The notes below the pieces were generated by a model, which saw only the letters and a program-made list of their open reading frames with translations, did not search any database and had not been told where the DNA came from. This document shows, one piece after another, positions 1-13,378 of a stretch of 64,000 bases of DNA; positions within the stretch are counted from its first letter, which is position 1, and the number at the start of each line of letters is the position of its first letter. Source of the DNA: Mactra quadrangularis (taxonomy: Eukaryota > Mollusca > Bivalvia > Venerida > Mactridae); contig CM046301.1 of the NCBI GenBank assembly GCA_025267735.1, positions 65,057,872 through 65,121,871 of the forward strand, written 5' to 3'. The translations under genes were made by a program, and so were the position numbers.

Positions 1-3000
1 ATTTGGTGTATAGATGTGTGATAAACTCTATTTAATTGCGACAGATTATACGTTAATATATCGAGTACGAAAATTCTCAGTGCGGAAGTTCGTTCGATAT
101 TTTCATTCAAAAATGCAAATACATGCTATTTACCGAGTCTTATTCTAAGCCCCAATTAAGACAAAATATGCGATATTATGCATCATTTTAAAGCTTATAC
201 ATAGAAAAAGATTTAGACAGGTCGATTTTGAATTTTTGTAAAAGAATAACAACAGGACGAGTGTATAAAGTAGCCCTATTTTCGGACGTACATTTCGGTT
301 TGAGTGACTTCCTTCTGCTATAAATAAATACACGTAATCTTAATTAATTTAAAAACTAAATCGCAAAATCAAACTAACAATAGAATAAGCTTTCTTTTGA
401 TGTATAAATGAGTGAATAACTCGACTTAATTTGGACAAAATTTATGTTTTTATGTCAAGTTCGTAAATTTATCCGACCACAGTTTGGTTTGATTTTTTCA
501 TTGAAATGTGCGAAAACATGCTAATTACTGAGTCATATTGTAAGCCTAAATATAGGCAAAACATGTGATATTATGCATCATTTTAAAGCTGATTGTTGTA
601 AAAATGTTTTGACGGGTACATTTTGAACAGCAAATAAATAATAAGGGCCTGGTGAGTAAACAAAACAGGCCCATTTTCGAATGTGAATTTTGTGTTCGAC
701 TGACATCCTTCTGCTGTTATTTAACACATGTTATATTAATCATTTCATCTATCTGTTCACAAAATCAAATTATATATAGAACAAGCTTTAATCTGGTATA
801 AAGATGTGCGATAAACTCTATTTAATTGCGACAAATTATACGTTAATATATCGAGTACGAAAATTCTCAGTGCGGAAGTTCGGTTCGATATTTTCATTAA
901 AAAAGTGCCAATACATGCTATTTTCCGAGTCTTATTTTAAGCCACAATTAAGACAAAATATGCGATATTAGGCATTATTGTAAAGCTTATACATAGAAAA
1001 AGATTTAGACAGGTCGATTGTGAATTTTTGTAAAAGAATAACAACAGGACGAGTGTATAAAGTAGCCCTATTTTCGGACGTACATTTCGGTTTGAGTGAC
1101 TTCCTTCTGCTATAAATAAATACACGTAATCTTAATTAATTTCAAAACTAAATCGCAAAATCAAACTAACAATAGAATAAGCTTTCTTTTGATGTATAAA
1201 TGAGTGAATAACTCGACTTAATTTGGACAAAATTTATGTTTTTATGTCAAGTTCGTAAATTTATCCGACCACAGTTTGGTTTGATTTTTTCATTGAAATG
1301 TGCGAAAACATGCTAATTACTGAGTCATATTGTAAGCCTAAATATAGGCAAAACATGTGATATTATGCATCATTTTAAAGCTGATTGTTGTAAAAATGTT
1401 TTGACGGGTAAATTTTGAACAGCAAATAAATGATAAGGGCCTGGTGAGTAAACAAAACAGGCCCATTTTCGAATGTGAATTTTGTGTTCGACTGACATCC
1501 TTCTGCTGTTATTTAACACATGTTTTATTAATCATTTCATCTATCTGTTCACAAAATCAAATTTTATATAGAACAAGCTTTAATCTGGTATAAAGATGTG
1601 CGATGAACTCTATTTAATTGCGACAATTTCAACGTTAATATATCGAGTACGAAAATTCTCAGTGCGGAAGTTCGGTTCGATATTTTCATTAGAAAAGTGC
1701 CAATACATGCTATTTTCCGAGTCTTATTTTAAGCCACAATTAAGACAAAATATGCGATATTATGCATCATTTTAAAGCTTATACATAGAAAAAGGTTTAG
1801 ACAGGTCGATTTTGAATTTTTGTAAAAGAATAACAACAAGACGAGTGTATAAAGTAGCCCTATTTTCGGACGTACATTTCGGTTTTAGTGACTTCCTTCT
1901 GCTATAAATAAATACACGTAATCTTAATTAATTTAAAAACTTAATTGCAAAATCAAACTGGTAATAGAATAAGCTTTCTTTTGATGTATATATGAGTGAA
2001 TAACTCGACTTAATTTGGACAAAATTTATGTTTTTATGTCAAGTTCGTAAATTTATCCGACCACAGTTTGGTTTGATTTTTTCATTGAAATGTGCGAAAA
2101 CGTGCTAATTACCGAGTCTTATTGTAAGCCTAAATTTAGGCAAAACATGTGATATTATGCATCATTTTAAAGCTGATTGTTGTAAAAATGTTTTGACGGG
2201 TACATTTTGAACAGCAAATAAATAATAAGGGCCTGGTGAGTAAACACAACAGGCCCATTTTCGAATGTGAATTTTGTGTTCGACTGACATCCTTCTGCTG
2301 TTATTTAACACATGTTTTATTAATCATTTCATCTATCTGTTCACAAAATCAAATTTTATATAGAACAAGCTTTAATCTGGTATATAGATGTGCGATAATC
2401 TCTATTTAATTGCGACAAATTATACGTTAATATATCGAGTACGAAAATTCTCAGTGCGGAAGTTCGGTTCGATATTTTCATTAAAAAAGTGCCAATACAT
2501 GCTATTTTCCGAGTCTTATTTTAAGCCCCAATTAAGACAAAATATGCGATATTATGCATCATTTTAAAGCTTATACATAGAAAAAGGTTTAGACAGGTCG
2601 ATTTAGAATTATTGTAAAAGAATAACAGCAAGACGAGTGTATAAAGTAGCCCTATTTTCGGACGTACATTTCGGTTTGAGTGACTTCCTTCTGCTATAAA
2701 TAAATACACGTAATCTTAATTAATTTAAAAACTAAATCGCAAAATCAAACTAACAATAGAATAAGCTTTCTTTTGATGTATAAATGAGTGAATAACTCGA
2801 CTTAATTTGGACAAAATTTATGTTTTTATGTCAAGTTCGTAAATTTATCCGACCACAGTTTGGTTTGATTTTTTCATTGAAATGTGCGAAAACATGCTAA
2901 TTACTGAGTCATATTGTAAGCCTAAATATAGGCAAAACATGTGATATTATGCATCATTTTAAAGCTGATTGTTGTAAAAATGTTTTGACGGGTACATTTT

Positions 3001-6000
3001 GAACAGCAAATAAATAATAAGGGCCTGGTGAGTAAACAAAACAGGCCCATTTTCGAATGTGAATTTTGTGTTCGACTGACATCCTTCTGCTGTTATTTAA
3101 CACATGTTATATTAATCATTTCATCTATCTGTTCACAAAATCAAATTATATATAGAACAAGCTTTAATCTGGTATAAAGATGTGCGATAAACTCTATTTA
3201 ATTGCGACAAATTATACGTTAATATATCGAGTACGAAAATTCTCAGTGCGGAAGTTCGGTTCGATATTTTCATTAAAAAAGTGCCAATACATGCTATTTT
3301 CCGAGTCTTATTTTAAGCCACAATTAAGACAAAATATGCGATATTAGGCATTATTGTAAAGCTTATACATAGAAAAAGATTTAGACAGGTCGATTGTGAA
3401 TTTTTGTAAAAGAATAACAACAGGACGAGTGTATAAAGTAGCCCTATTTTCGGACGTACATTTCGGTTTGAGTGACTTCCTTCTGCTATAAATAAATACA
3501 CGTAATCTTAATTAATTTCAAAACTAAATCGCAAAATCAAACTAACAATAGAATAAGCTTTCTTTTGATGTATAAATGAGTGAATAACTCGACTTAATTT
3601 GGACAAAATTTATGTTTTTATGTCAAGTTCGTAAATTTATCCGACCACAGTTTGGTTTGATTTTTTCATTGAAATGTGCGAAAACATGCTAATTACTGAG
3701 TCATATTGTAAGCCTAAATATAGGCAAAACATGTGATATTATGCATCATTTTAAAGCTGATTGTTGTAAAAATGTTTTGACGGGTAAATTTTGAACAGCA
3801 AATAAATGATAAGGGCCTGGTGAGTAAACAAAACAGGCCCATTTTCGAATGTGAATTTTGTGTTCGACTGACATCCTTCTGCTGTTATTTAACACATGTT
3901 TTATTAATCATTTCATCTATCTGTTCACAAAATCAAATTTTATATAGAACAAGCTTTAATCTGGTATAAAGATGTGCGATGAACTCTATTTAATTGCGAC
4001 AATTTCAACGTTAATATATCGAGTACGAAAATTCTCAGTGCGGAAGTTCGGTTCGATATTTTCATTAGAAAAGTGCCAATACATGCTATTTTCCGAGTCT
4101 TATTTTAAGCCACAATTAAGACAAAATATGCGATATTATGCATCATTTTAAAGCTTATACATAGAAAAAGGTTTAGACAGGTCGATTTTGAATTTTTGTA
4201 AAAGAATAACAACAAGACGAGTGTATAAAGTAGCCCTATTTTCGGACGTACATTTCGGTTTTAGTGACTTCCTTCTGCTATAAATAAATACACGTAATCT
4301 TAATTAATTTCAAAACTAAATCGCAAAATCAAACTGGCAATAGAATAAGCTTTCTTTTGATGTATAAATGAGTGAATAACTCGACTTAATTTGGACAAAA
4401 TTTATGTTTTTATGTCAAGTTCGTAAATTTATCCGACCACAGTTTGGTTTGATTTTTTCATTGAAATGTGCGAAAACATGCTAATTACTGAGTCTTATTG
4501 TAAGCCTAAATTTAGGCAAAACATGTGATATTATGCATCATTTTAAAGCTTATTGTTGTAAAAATGTTTTGACGGGTACATTTTGAACAGCAAATAAATG
4601 ATAAGGGCCTGGTGAGTAAACAAAACAGGCCCATTTTCGAATGTGAATTTTGTGTTCGACTGACATCCTTCTGCTGTTATTTAACACATGTTTTATTAAT
4701 CATTTCATCTATCTGTTCACAAAATCAAAATTTATATAGAACAAGCTTTGATCTGGTATATAGATGTGCGATAAACTCTATTTAATTGCGACAATTTCAA
4801 CGTTGATATATCGAGTACGAAAATTCTCAGTGCGGAAGTTCGGTTCGATATTTTCATTAGAAAAGTGCCAATACATGCTATTTACCGAGTCTTATTTTAA
4901 GCCACTATTAAGACAAAATATGCGATATTATGCATCATTTTAAAGCTTATACATAGAAAAATGTTTAGACTGGTCGATTTAGATTTCTTTTTAAAAGAAT
5001 AACAGCAAGACGAGTGTATAAAGTAGCCCTATTTTCGGACGTACATTTCGGTTTGAGTGACATCCTTCTGCTATAAATAAATACACGTATTTTTAATTTA
5101 TTTAAAATTTGAATCACAAAATCAAACTAGCAATAGAATAAGCTTTCTTTTAATGTATAAATGAGTGAATAACTCGACTTAATTTGGACAAAATTTATGT
5201 TTTTATGTCAAGTTCGTAAATTTACCCGACCACAGTTTGGTTTGATTTTTTCATTGAAATGTGCAAAAACGTGCTAATTACCGAGTTATATTGTAAGCCT
5301 AAATTTAAGCAAAACATGTGATATTATGCATCATTTTAAAGCTGATTGTTGTAAAAATGTTTTGACGGGTACATTTTGAACAGCAAATAAATAATAAGGG
5401 CCTGGTGAGTAAACAAAACAGGCCCATTTTCGAATGTGAATTTTGTGTTCGACTGACATCCTTCTGCTGTTATTTAACACATGTTTTATTAATCATTTCA
5501 TCTATCTGTTCAAAAAATTAAATGTTATATAGAACAAGCTTTAATTTGGTATATAGATGTGCGATAAACTCTATTTAATTGCGACAATTTGAACGTTAAT
5601 ATATCGAGTACGAAAATTCTCAGTGCGGAAGTTCGGTTCGATATTTTCATTAGAAAAGTGCCAATACATGCTATTTACCGAGCCTAATTTTAAGCCACCA
5701 TTAAGACAAAATATGCGATATTATGCATCATTTTAAAGCTTATACATAGAAAAAGGTTTAGACAAGTCGATTTAGAATTTTTGTAAAAGAATAACAGCAA
5801 GACGAGTGTATAAAGTAGCCCTATTTTCGGACGTACATTTCGGTTTGAGTGACATCCTTCTGCTATAAATAAATACACGTATTTTTAATTTATTTAAAAT
5901 TTGAATCACAAAATCAAACTGGCAATAGAATAAGCTTTCTTTTAATGTATAAATGAGTGAATAACTCGACTTAATTTGGACAAAATATATGTTTATATGT

Positions 6001-7123
6001 CAAGTTCGTAAATTCACCCGACCACAGTTTGGTTTGATTTTTTCATTGAAATGGGCAAAAACATGCTAATAACCGAGTCTTATTTTAAGCCTCAATTTAG
6101 GCAAAACATGTGATATTATGCATCATTTTAAAGCTGATTGTTGTGAAAATATTTTGACGGGTACATTTTGAACAGTGAATAAATAATAAGGCCCTGGTAA
6201 GTAAACAAAACAGGCCCATTTTCGAATGTGAATTTTGTGTTCGACTGACATCCTTCTGCTGTTAATAAACACATGTTTTTTTAATCGTTTCATCTATCTG
6301 TTCACAAAATCAAATTTTATATAGAAAAAGCTTTAATTTGGTATATAGATGTGCGATAAACTCATTTTAATTGCGACAAAATATATGTATTTAAATATGT
6401 CAAGTACGAAAATTCTCAGTACGAAAGTTCGGTTCGATATTTTCAAAAAATGTGCAAATACATGCTGACTACCGAGTCTTATTTTAAACCACAACTAAGT
6501 TAAAGCATGTGCTTTTATGCATCATTTTCAAGCTGATTGTTTGGAAAATGTTTTGACGGGTAAATTTAGAACTATAAATAAACAATAAGGGCCTGTCGAG
6601 TGTTCAAAACAGGCCAATTTTTGAATGTGAATTTGTGTTCGACTGACATCCTTCTGCTGTAAACAAAAACATGTTTGACTATGTATTTTACAAATCCATA
6701 CACATAATCAGACTGAAGACAAAACAAGCTTTCTTTTGATATATATCAACATACAAAACTTGACTTTTATAAGGCCGAACGATACTAACTGGATCGATGT
6801 TTGAGTTTTTTCTAAATGATATTTGGGTTCGGTCTTTTTTATGAAATGACTAGTAACAGGTCTATTTTCGAGAGCAATTTTCGAGAATGTTTCGACTTAA
6901 ACCTTACACATTATGCATCAAATTAAAAATGTTTTGAAATGTCTATTTGGGAAAAAAAATAATAAAGAATAACAGCATGGCGAGTGTAGAAGTTAGCCCT
7001 GTTTTCGGATATAAATTTGGGTTTGACTGCCACCCTTCTGCTATAAATAAATACACGATTTTTTTATTAATTTACCAACCTATTCGCAAAATCAGACTAA
7101 CAATAGAATAAGATTTATTTTGG
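1..7123 (-). repeat. Satellite array, 792-bp unit, left block
   Basis: About nine tandem units of 792 bp fill this stretch. Equivalent points recur at 145, 937, 1729, 2521, 3313, 4105, 4898 and 5690. Each unit consists of two related halves of about 396 bp, each carrying a 'ccttctgct' word (CAGAAGG on the other strand). The 62-residue open frames in each unit are by-products of the repeat, not genes. The last copies (6360-7123) are the most diverged, as expected at an array edge. Strand is set by the motif CAGAAGGAT, which lies on minus here. Confidence 0.95.
260..4306. repeat. Higher-order repeat (3 x 792 = 2376 bp) in the satellite
   Basis: Rare variants recur exactly 2376 bp apart: 'gatgaactc' near 1602 and 3978, and 'acatgttatatt' near 726 and 3102. 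The blocks at about 260-1930 and 2636-4306 are almost identical, while neighbouring 792-bp units differ from each other. This shows a recent duplication of a three-unit block. Confidence 0.75.
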
Positions 7124-8355
7124 TGTTATTCGGTGGTGATCCTAGCAAGGCGGTTAGAACCTCAGTCTATAGGGCTCTAGAGATCTACATAGTAATCTAC
7201 AATTAAAGACAAAATCTAGATCCCACAAATTCAGTCTATTTCATTTATTCCACCCAATTAAGTGCAAATACCATATGAGTTACATAAACACTGCATAAAA
7301 ACACCAAAATGCAGTTAAAACATCTAATTAAACTTATTTGAAAGTACTGAAAAGACTTAAAATCAATTCTGAGGTACCCAAAACCTCTAATTTTAATGCT
7401 ATTTACTAGCAAAATTAACAATGCCTTAAATTCATTGTAATTAAATATATCCTAGGATGCAAATCCTACTTAAATATACATTATCAGGGTCTTTTTACCC
7501 AGATAAAACACCATTACCAGACTTACCGGGTTACTAAAACCCATAAATTTAACAAATATTCAACAAATCTGTTGAATCTTAAAACTATTTTACATTATTT
7601 AATGCCTACTATACAGGAATATATATATTTTAATCATATAATGTGGAAATTTATGTTTTTATAATACAAAAAGACATTATTTTGTCTATTTTAATACAAA
7701 TTTTATACAATTTAGCCTATTAAAAGGCTTTAAAACCTTTAATTTAACAGTTTCTTAAACTAATTATCGGTTAGGAACCTGTAAAAGAAACAAAAGACCT
7801 GAAATTACCATCTTAAACACAGTAATATATATATCAAAAACTTCATTAATATACCTAATGACAAAATTCTTTTAAATTAGAGCTAAAATGTCTTAGGTTT
7901 TAGAATTTCACATTATATTTTTACAAAAAAATCAACAAAAAATCTATTGGAACACCTATTAAAGTTCATTTTCTGTTCCAATACTGAAAAAAATTATCAA
8001 AATGAATAACTCTTAAGAAAATATTATAGAGTTTTCAAAAATATGTCAACAACTGACATATGTATACTAATATATCAAAAGGTTCTCCGGTCCATAAGAT
8101 CCAATTACCCCGGATATGTTTAATAAACCGGGGTAGTTACTTGGTATTTGCACTATTTTGGGATCCCCGCAATTAATAATACAATACTATTGTTTAACTT
8201 TTTCTATAGTACTTATGGATTGAGTCTTTTGTGCTCTGTACAGAAGATTTCATTCAAAAAGTACACTACATTGTGTGTAACTTTTAATCTTTTGTTACAA
8301 AAATTAAAGATACCAGTCAATGTGATTTTTTACAAGGAATCTTTTAACGTGCCCG
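7124..8355 (+). repeat. 1.2-kb direct repeat, copy 1
   Basis: This block begins at the satellite edge with 'gatcctagcaaggcggtta' and contains 'cagtctatttcattta', 'gatccaattaccccg' and 'tttggga/tccccgc'-like words in the same order as 8797-9997. It is AT-rich with no convincing gene, and the two copies are clearly diverged. The family is unknown to me. Confidence 0.7.
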
Positions 8356-8410
8356 GATTTTTTTGTCAAATTTTAAACTTTTTAGAATACTGATTAAAAC
8401 AGTCTATTAC

Positions 8411-8740
8411 TAATGTACAAATCTCTCACAAGATCAAAAAATGAATATGGAGCTGAAATTTATTCTGTAACTAGCCCCTCCCAACTCCAAAGACTAAATA
8501 TTATTCAGAATTAAGCATTGAGAATTGCTCTAAGGGCCTTACCAACCACCCCACAGCATCTTTTAGAAGCAGAGGCAGGAGTCATGCCACTCATTTTCAG
8601 GTCTGGGCAGGCTGTTAAATTCTGGGCCAGGGCTCAAACCAAAAAAATTAAAAAAAAACCTGAATGCCATCATTGGGACTGGTTCATTCTGCCACAGGAG
8701 CTTTCAAAATACTCCTACACCATTTGGAGCCAAAATTGAG
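8411..8740 (+). pseudogene. LINE reverse transcriptase C-terminal remnant
   Basis: One frame reads through the conserved post-RT region of Jockey/RTE-type non-LTR retrotransposons. It has 'YKSLTRSKNEYGAEIYS', then 'SPSQLQRL', a stop codon (taa) where the family normally has a Gln, then 'ALRIALRALPTTP' and 'EAGVMPL'. The family consensus there is of the type YGxxxYxxA...L.xxQN.ALRIxxGAxxTxP. No start or upstream RT core is present, so this is a dead 5'- and 3'-truncated copy. It lies between the two 1.2-kb direct repeats. Confidence 0.7.
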
Positions 8741-8796
8741 CTCCTAAAGGCAACAATGGGTTTCTGTGATGTCCCCTTTGACATCCAGATCCTACT

Positions 8797-9997
8797 AGAT
8801 CCAAGCAAGGCGGTCAGGAGTTCAGTCTATATGGCTCTAGAAACTTATATAGTTGATTGCCAAATGACCGATAAGATCTAGAGCCCCCATTCTCAGTCTA
8901 TTTCATTTATATCACCCAATATAAGTGCAAGTACCTCAATAGTTTCAATGAAATCTGTATACATAACACCATAATGCAGAAAATACCATTTAAATGGCTA
9001 TTTTTCACATAATAAACTATAAAACTATAACAATGAGGTAATTTAAACCTCTTATATAAACTGTTATCCACTAGTTTTGTTTAAAATTCAAGTGATTTTT
9101 ACTAAATAGCAAAATACATAGACCTAAAAACAAAAATTATTAAACAAAACAGGGTCAAATTCTTTAAAAACATCATTCTGAATAACTTTCCGGGTTAGGA
9201 AAACACCAATTTTATTATTTAAACAGTTCAAATTGTTGAATTTTACACCATTTTCAAATAATTTTAATTCTTCTATTTAATTACTACCTTACATATACTA
9301 AATACTGAAAAGTATGATATTTTTGACAAAAAGGACAACTTTTTGCCCATCTCCTTCAATAAAAGACTGCATATTAGGGTTAAAAACCTTAAATTTTTAC
9401 AAAAAAATCACTCTTTATGGATTGGAGACATATAAAGATGTCATTAAACATAATAGTATCAATGCAACCATTGTAATATAAACCAAATGACATTAACAAT
9501 ATTAAAAACATAAGAATTTCAAATTTCAGAACTAAAATTCTCAATATTTTAGATTTTTCACACTTTGTTAACATTATATTCCACTCTAGAATAGAAAATA
9601 GCTGGAATATTAATCTTAAAAAACCTTTATAAGTATATATAGTTTATACAATTTCATCAATTAAAGTTTATTTCCCTAAATAGTTTTGATTTCTACATCA
9701 ATATGTCAAAATTTGGCTTTAAACTTAATAAATAGAAAAGGATCTCCAATCCTAAAGATCCAATTACCCCGTTAAAAATAACCGGGGTAATTACTCGGTA
9801 CTTGCACTCTGTTTGGATCCCCGCAACCATAGAAATAAATGTATTTCATGTACAAATATTTTTTTGCTTTTTGATTGAGGTTTCTGCACTATGTGCTTCA
9901 ACCTTTGATCAAGAAGTAAATAACTTTGTACTCATTTGTATCTAAAACCAAAAGTAACAATCACTGTGATTTTTAAGGAGAATCTTTTAAGGTCCTC
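8797..9997 (+). repeat. 1.2-kb direct repeat, copy 2
   Basis: Diverged second copy of 7124-8355. It shares 'agcaaggcggt', 'cagtctatttcattta', 'gatccaattaccccg' and 'ggatccccgcaa' in order. It is interrupted at its right end by the Polinton-like element, whose left target duplication starts at 9998. Confidence 0.7.
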
Positions 9998-10003
9998 AGT
10001 TTT
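9998..10003. repeat. Left target-site duplication AGTTTT
   Basis: The six bases AGTTTT lie immediately left of the element terminus (AGTAGGTACATT...). The same six bases recur directly at 19763-19768, right of the mirrored terminus. A 6-bp duplication is the Polinton/Maverick integration signature. Confidence 0.85.
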
Positions 10004-10036
10004 AGTAGGTACATTCTGAGGGTACGGATTGAGAAC

Positions 10037-10076
10037 AGAGAATAACAATGTGCAGAGAATAACAATGTGCTTAGAA
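10037..10076. repeat. Subterminal 17-bp repeats of the element
   Basis: Two tandem copies of 'agagaataacaatgtgc' are followed by a partial copy 'ttagaataac'. The mirror copy lies at 19690-19729. Short subterminal direct repeats in the inverted ends could be binding sites for the integrase or a terminal protein; that role is inference. Confidence 0.6.
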
Positions 10077-10243
10077 TAACATTTTTAGTTTTTGATCCAA
10101 GGGAGAGTAATCTCGCTAATGTTGCGTTTAACTATCACGGAGTTGTCTTTCATTCCATAATATATCCGATTTTAAGAAAAAGCCGGTGGTCAACGTGTGA
10201 CACTCAGTTCTTCTTAGAGCTTCACTCGCGTTAGAATGAAAAT

Positions 10244-10642
10244 ATGGAAGACGCGGAGAAAAAACAGATTTTGGAACGTTATTATTTTAACACCAAAAAT
10301 CCCGCTGCTTTTGCCGGTGCTCAGAAATTGTTCAACGTTCTAGATAAGAAGTATCCTGGAACATTTACCGTGAAATTTATACAGCAGTGGCTAAATGATC
10401 AAGATGCTTATTCTCTGCAGAAGTCGAGAAGACATAGATTCAAGACGGCCAGCGTGCGAGTCTCTGGAATAGGCGAACAACTAGATATTGATTTGTTGTC
10501 TATGGTCAATTTAGCGGAGGACAATGACGGTGTTCGATTCCTCCTGTGCGCTATAGACATACTCTCAAGAAAGCTTTGGGTGCAACCGTTAAAAAACAAT
10601 GCCTTGATACGTCTCCATAGAAAAATGAACGATGAAATCTGA
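10244..10642 (+). pseudogene. Truncated Polinton integrase, left arm
   Basis: This 132-residue ORF matches the N-terminal half of Polinton (c-integrase, retroviral rve-like) proteins. It has a 'YYFNTKNPAAFAGAQKL' lead, a WLNDQDAYSLQK helix, a basic RRHRF segment, then 'GEQLDIDLLSM', which carries the first catalytic Asp, and 'LLCAIDILSRKLWVQPLKN', the second core strand. The ORF stops shortly after that, before the second Asp and the Glu of the DDE triad, so it cannot be an active integrase. Full-length relatives are usually more than twice as long. It starts about 240 bp inside the left terminus and points inward. An identical copy lies in the right arm. Confidence 0.8.
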
Positions 10643-13175
10643 GATATCATTTAATTAACATTCTTTTCAAAACCTCACCAGAGTAATCACATCCATTTAA
10701 GTTATGTAAATAATCATTCATTGATAAAAAATATGAGACATAACGACCTCACTTGACCCGACTGTGTCCATGTAGTGAAACGAGCGCATTCCTAAACTTG
10801 ACATTTTCAATTGCAATTTAAAGTTCATTAATCGGTGTATTTATAATTGTTTTATTCTAAAATTGGCTTGAAATTTTCAGCTACTTCCAACAACTTCCAG
10901 TCATCGAGGTTCAACTGTATTTCCAATAGATAGTATACTCATTTGCAATGTCATGGTATTTAACCTTATAACTTCATATGAAAGGTGATCTTATCTCACT
11001 ATACAAAAGATAGCAATAATTAATATTCTTTTCAATTCGTCTCTCGGGCAACCATATACATTCAAGTTATGTAAATAGCTCACAGTTGATAAAAATGTAA
11101 AACGATCTTATTTGACCTGACTATACAGTGCACTACATCGTTATATACATGATGATTTTAAAAGCAGATTGCCGTTTAAGTCATTGTTTTGTTCACAAAG
11201 AAGGACATTAGACAACAAAGCTTTATATTGGACCTTACATAACACTTGCCTTTTCCAGTACACGCAAAATTACCTCTGCATTAAAGTTTAAAGTTCGTTA
11301 AATGTCCATCCTTCTAATCAATCATTTTCAAATGAATTTCAAAATGAATGATTAAAGCTACTCGTTCACAGATTTGATTATTTTTGATGTTTTATAAATT
11401 TTCTGTCAGTGATAGTAATTGTGCTTAAAACGAACTCTTAATATATAAGGGCAAACTGAGATTGTGAGGAATATAAGTTAAAAGTAAAAAAAAACATAAA
11501 TACATCGCACCAATATAGCCATACCATTACTAACGGAGTAGGTTTATATACATAAAACACCATCTTTTACAGTTGTATGTCAATTTACATTAATATTATC
11601 ATTATCAGAACACTGCCGTGCTACTCCCGAACCATTTCTTTACAAATTTTAGAGTTTAAGAAAAGTTGAAATTTATGCTGAAATGTGTGAACGAGGTGCT
11701 TTAAATTATGGTTACATTCTTTCATCGCTTGGTTAATTATACAAGTACTTAATTCACTGATAATGAAATATGAGACACTGTAGTTATTTACAATGTCATA
11801 GTACTTTACTTTAGTTTATACATGTATTCAATATGATCTTATCTCATCAGGGTAATAAACTTTGTTGCGTCTTTCACGCTGATCTGTTTACGGATAAACT
11901 GTGCAAAAGCGGTAAGTCCTGGCGAGTTAGCACGCCTTCTCTATGTAAGAGTTAAATTGCCTTAGTATGAAACATTATGTACCAATATAATGTTCATTTA
12001 TGCAATATGTCTCTAATGAATACTATATTTCGATAACTTCATGGTTGTAACACAGTATTTCTATCTGTTTAAATACATAATAAAATAAATTTGTCTTATA
12101 TAGTGGCTTTAAATATTGGTTACATTCTTTTATCGCTTGGGTAACTATACTAAGTATATACTAAGTTCATTGATAACAAAGTATGGGACAGTATAGTAAC
12201 TTATAATGTCATAGTACTGAACCTTACTTTTTATAGAAAATTGTGTTAAACGTTTAAAATAGTAGACAGTTTAGGTACACGTTATCATGTTGCAGTACTG
12301 GTGTATTGTCGTGAAAGGGAGATGTACTGGTTAGCAAGACACGTTTCTATGAAAAACGTTTAAATTCTATCCGCAGTATGTGGAGTGGAGTAAGCAAGTC
12401 CAAATACAATCTCCGTAAACAGAGATCCTGTTCCACTCGCGTTGTCGTAGTGGATCTCTACTTAGTCAATGCAAGGTCACGTCGAGATGAACTTTGTGTC
12501 GACCAATCAATGCGTAGCTTTCATCTAGACGAAAACACTATTAATCACATTTTGATTTCGTAATTTCTATTTTTAGACCTAGGATTGCCTGAAAATTTAA
12601 CAGCGGTATTATTCACAGTCTACGATTGGGTGGCTCATTTCAAATTGCGTGACGTAGACGATGTAAATAAGTTACGTATCATCACAATTTCGTCATGAAT
12701 ATTATTATGAGAAAAGGTCACCTGAACGCGACCTTCGTTTGGAAAAGGCCAGATCTAAATTAGCGAGTATATGCGAGCGGTAAAATTTTAGATCGGGGTT
12801 TAATCAGATTGGTCCAAATATATCGAACAATAGAGTTGATAGTCCACTCATTGTTTCAACTTCCGGAGATTCTCCACTCAGGATCTAGTGCCATAATATT
12901 CGAGAGCGTTTAAGATAAAGGAGTCCAATTTATGATTCGCGACTATGTTTAAATCTAAAGACCTCCCGTCGTTTCAGATTCTAACCATGTCAATGTGGAG
13001 CATTCATTTTTGTCAAAATACAATTGAACGTATACTATAGTGTTTACTATAGTGTGATGAAGAGTGTCACGGCATACAAGCGTGTTATTTGGACTCCTTT
13101 ACCTTAAATCTTATATATATATATATACATATTTATATGTATAATGACTATAAGAACGAAAAAGGCTTTATAAAC
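10643..13175. other. Non-coding stretch of left arm
   Basis: I see no gene in these 2.5 kb. The sequence is AT-rich and has degenerate direct repeats, e.g. 'ttacattcttt' + 'atcgcttgg' + 'aatgtcatagtact' near 11711-11812 and again near 12119-12217. The small 61-residue ORF at 12378-12563 has no recognisable feature. The stretch is mirrored at 16590-19123. Confidence 0.6.
12908..13111. repeat. Small inverted repeat nested in left arm
   Basis: The ends 'aagataaaggagtccaa' (about 12912) and 'ttggactcctttaccttaa' (about 13088) are inverted copies enclosing about 160 bp. It looks like a nested MITE or a structured regulatory segment, and is mirrored in the right arm at about 16655-16857. Confidence 0.5.
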
Positions 13176-13181
13176 TTTATT
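13176..13181 (-). terminator. Poly(A) signal for left-arm C2H2 gene
   Basis: TTTATT on plus (AATAAA on minus) lies about 200 bp downstream of the stop of the C2H2 ORF (13379), at the expected place for the 3' end of an outward-reading transcript. Mirrored at 16584-16589. Confidence 0.55.
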
Positions 13182-13378
13182 GATACGCACAATTCATAAA
13201 CACAAAATATAATGCGAATATAAACGCGAATATAATGTCCATCCAGTTTAAAGCACATTTCACACTATTGATATCAGTTAAACATTCTTATTTTTTCTCT
13301 CTCTCAAATGGGAAAGAATCTCGAATCACACGCGATAGTTCGAAAGCAGTCTTTACTGTCCTTGCTACGTCTCTTCCA

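Noticed and set aside
145..5878. Repeated 62-residue ORFs beginning MYLFIAEG
   Set aside because: They occur once per 792-bp satellite unit, on the strand set by array orientation, and vary like the surrounding repeat. No start context or domain.
12378..12563. 61-residue ORF in the Polinton-like arm (mirror 17202-17387)
   Set aside because: No recognisable domain, not in line with the outward gene trio; likely chance.
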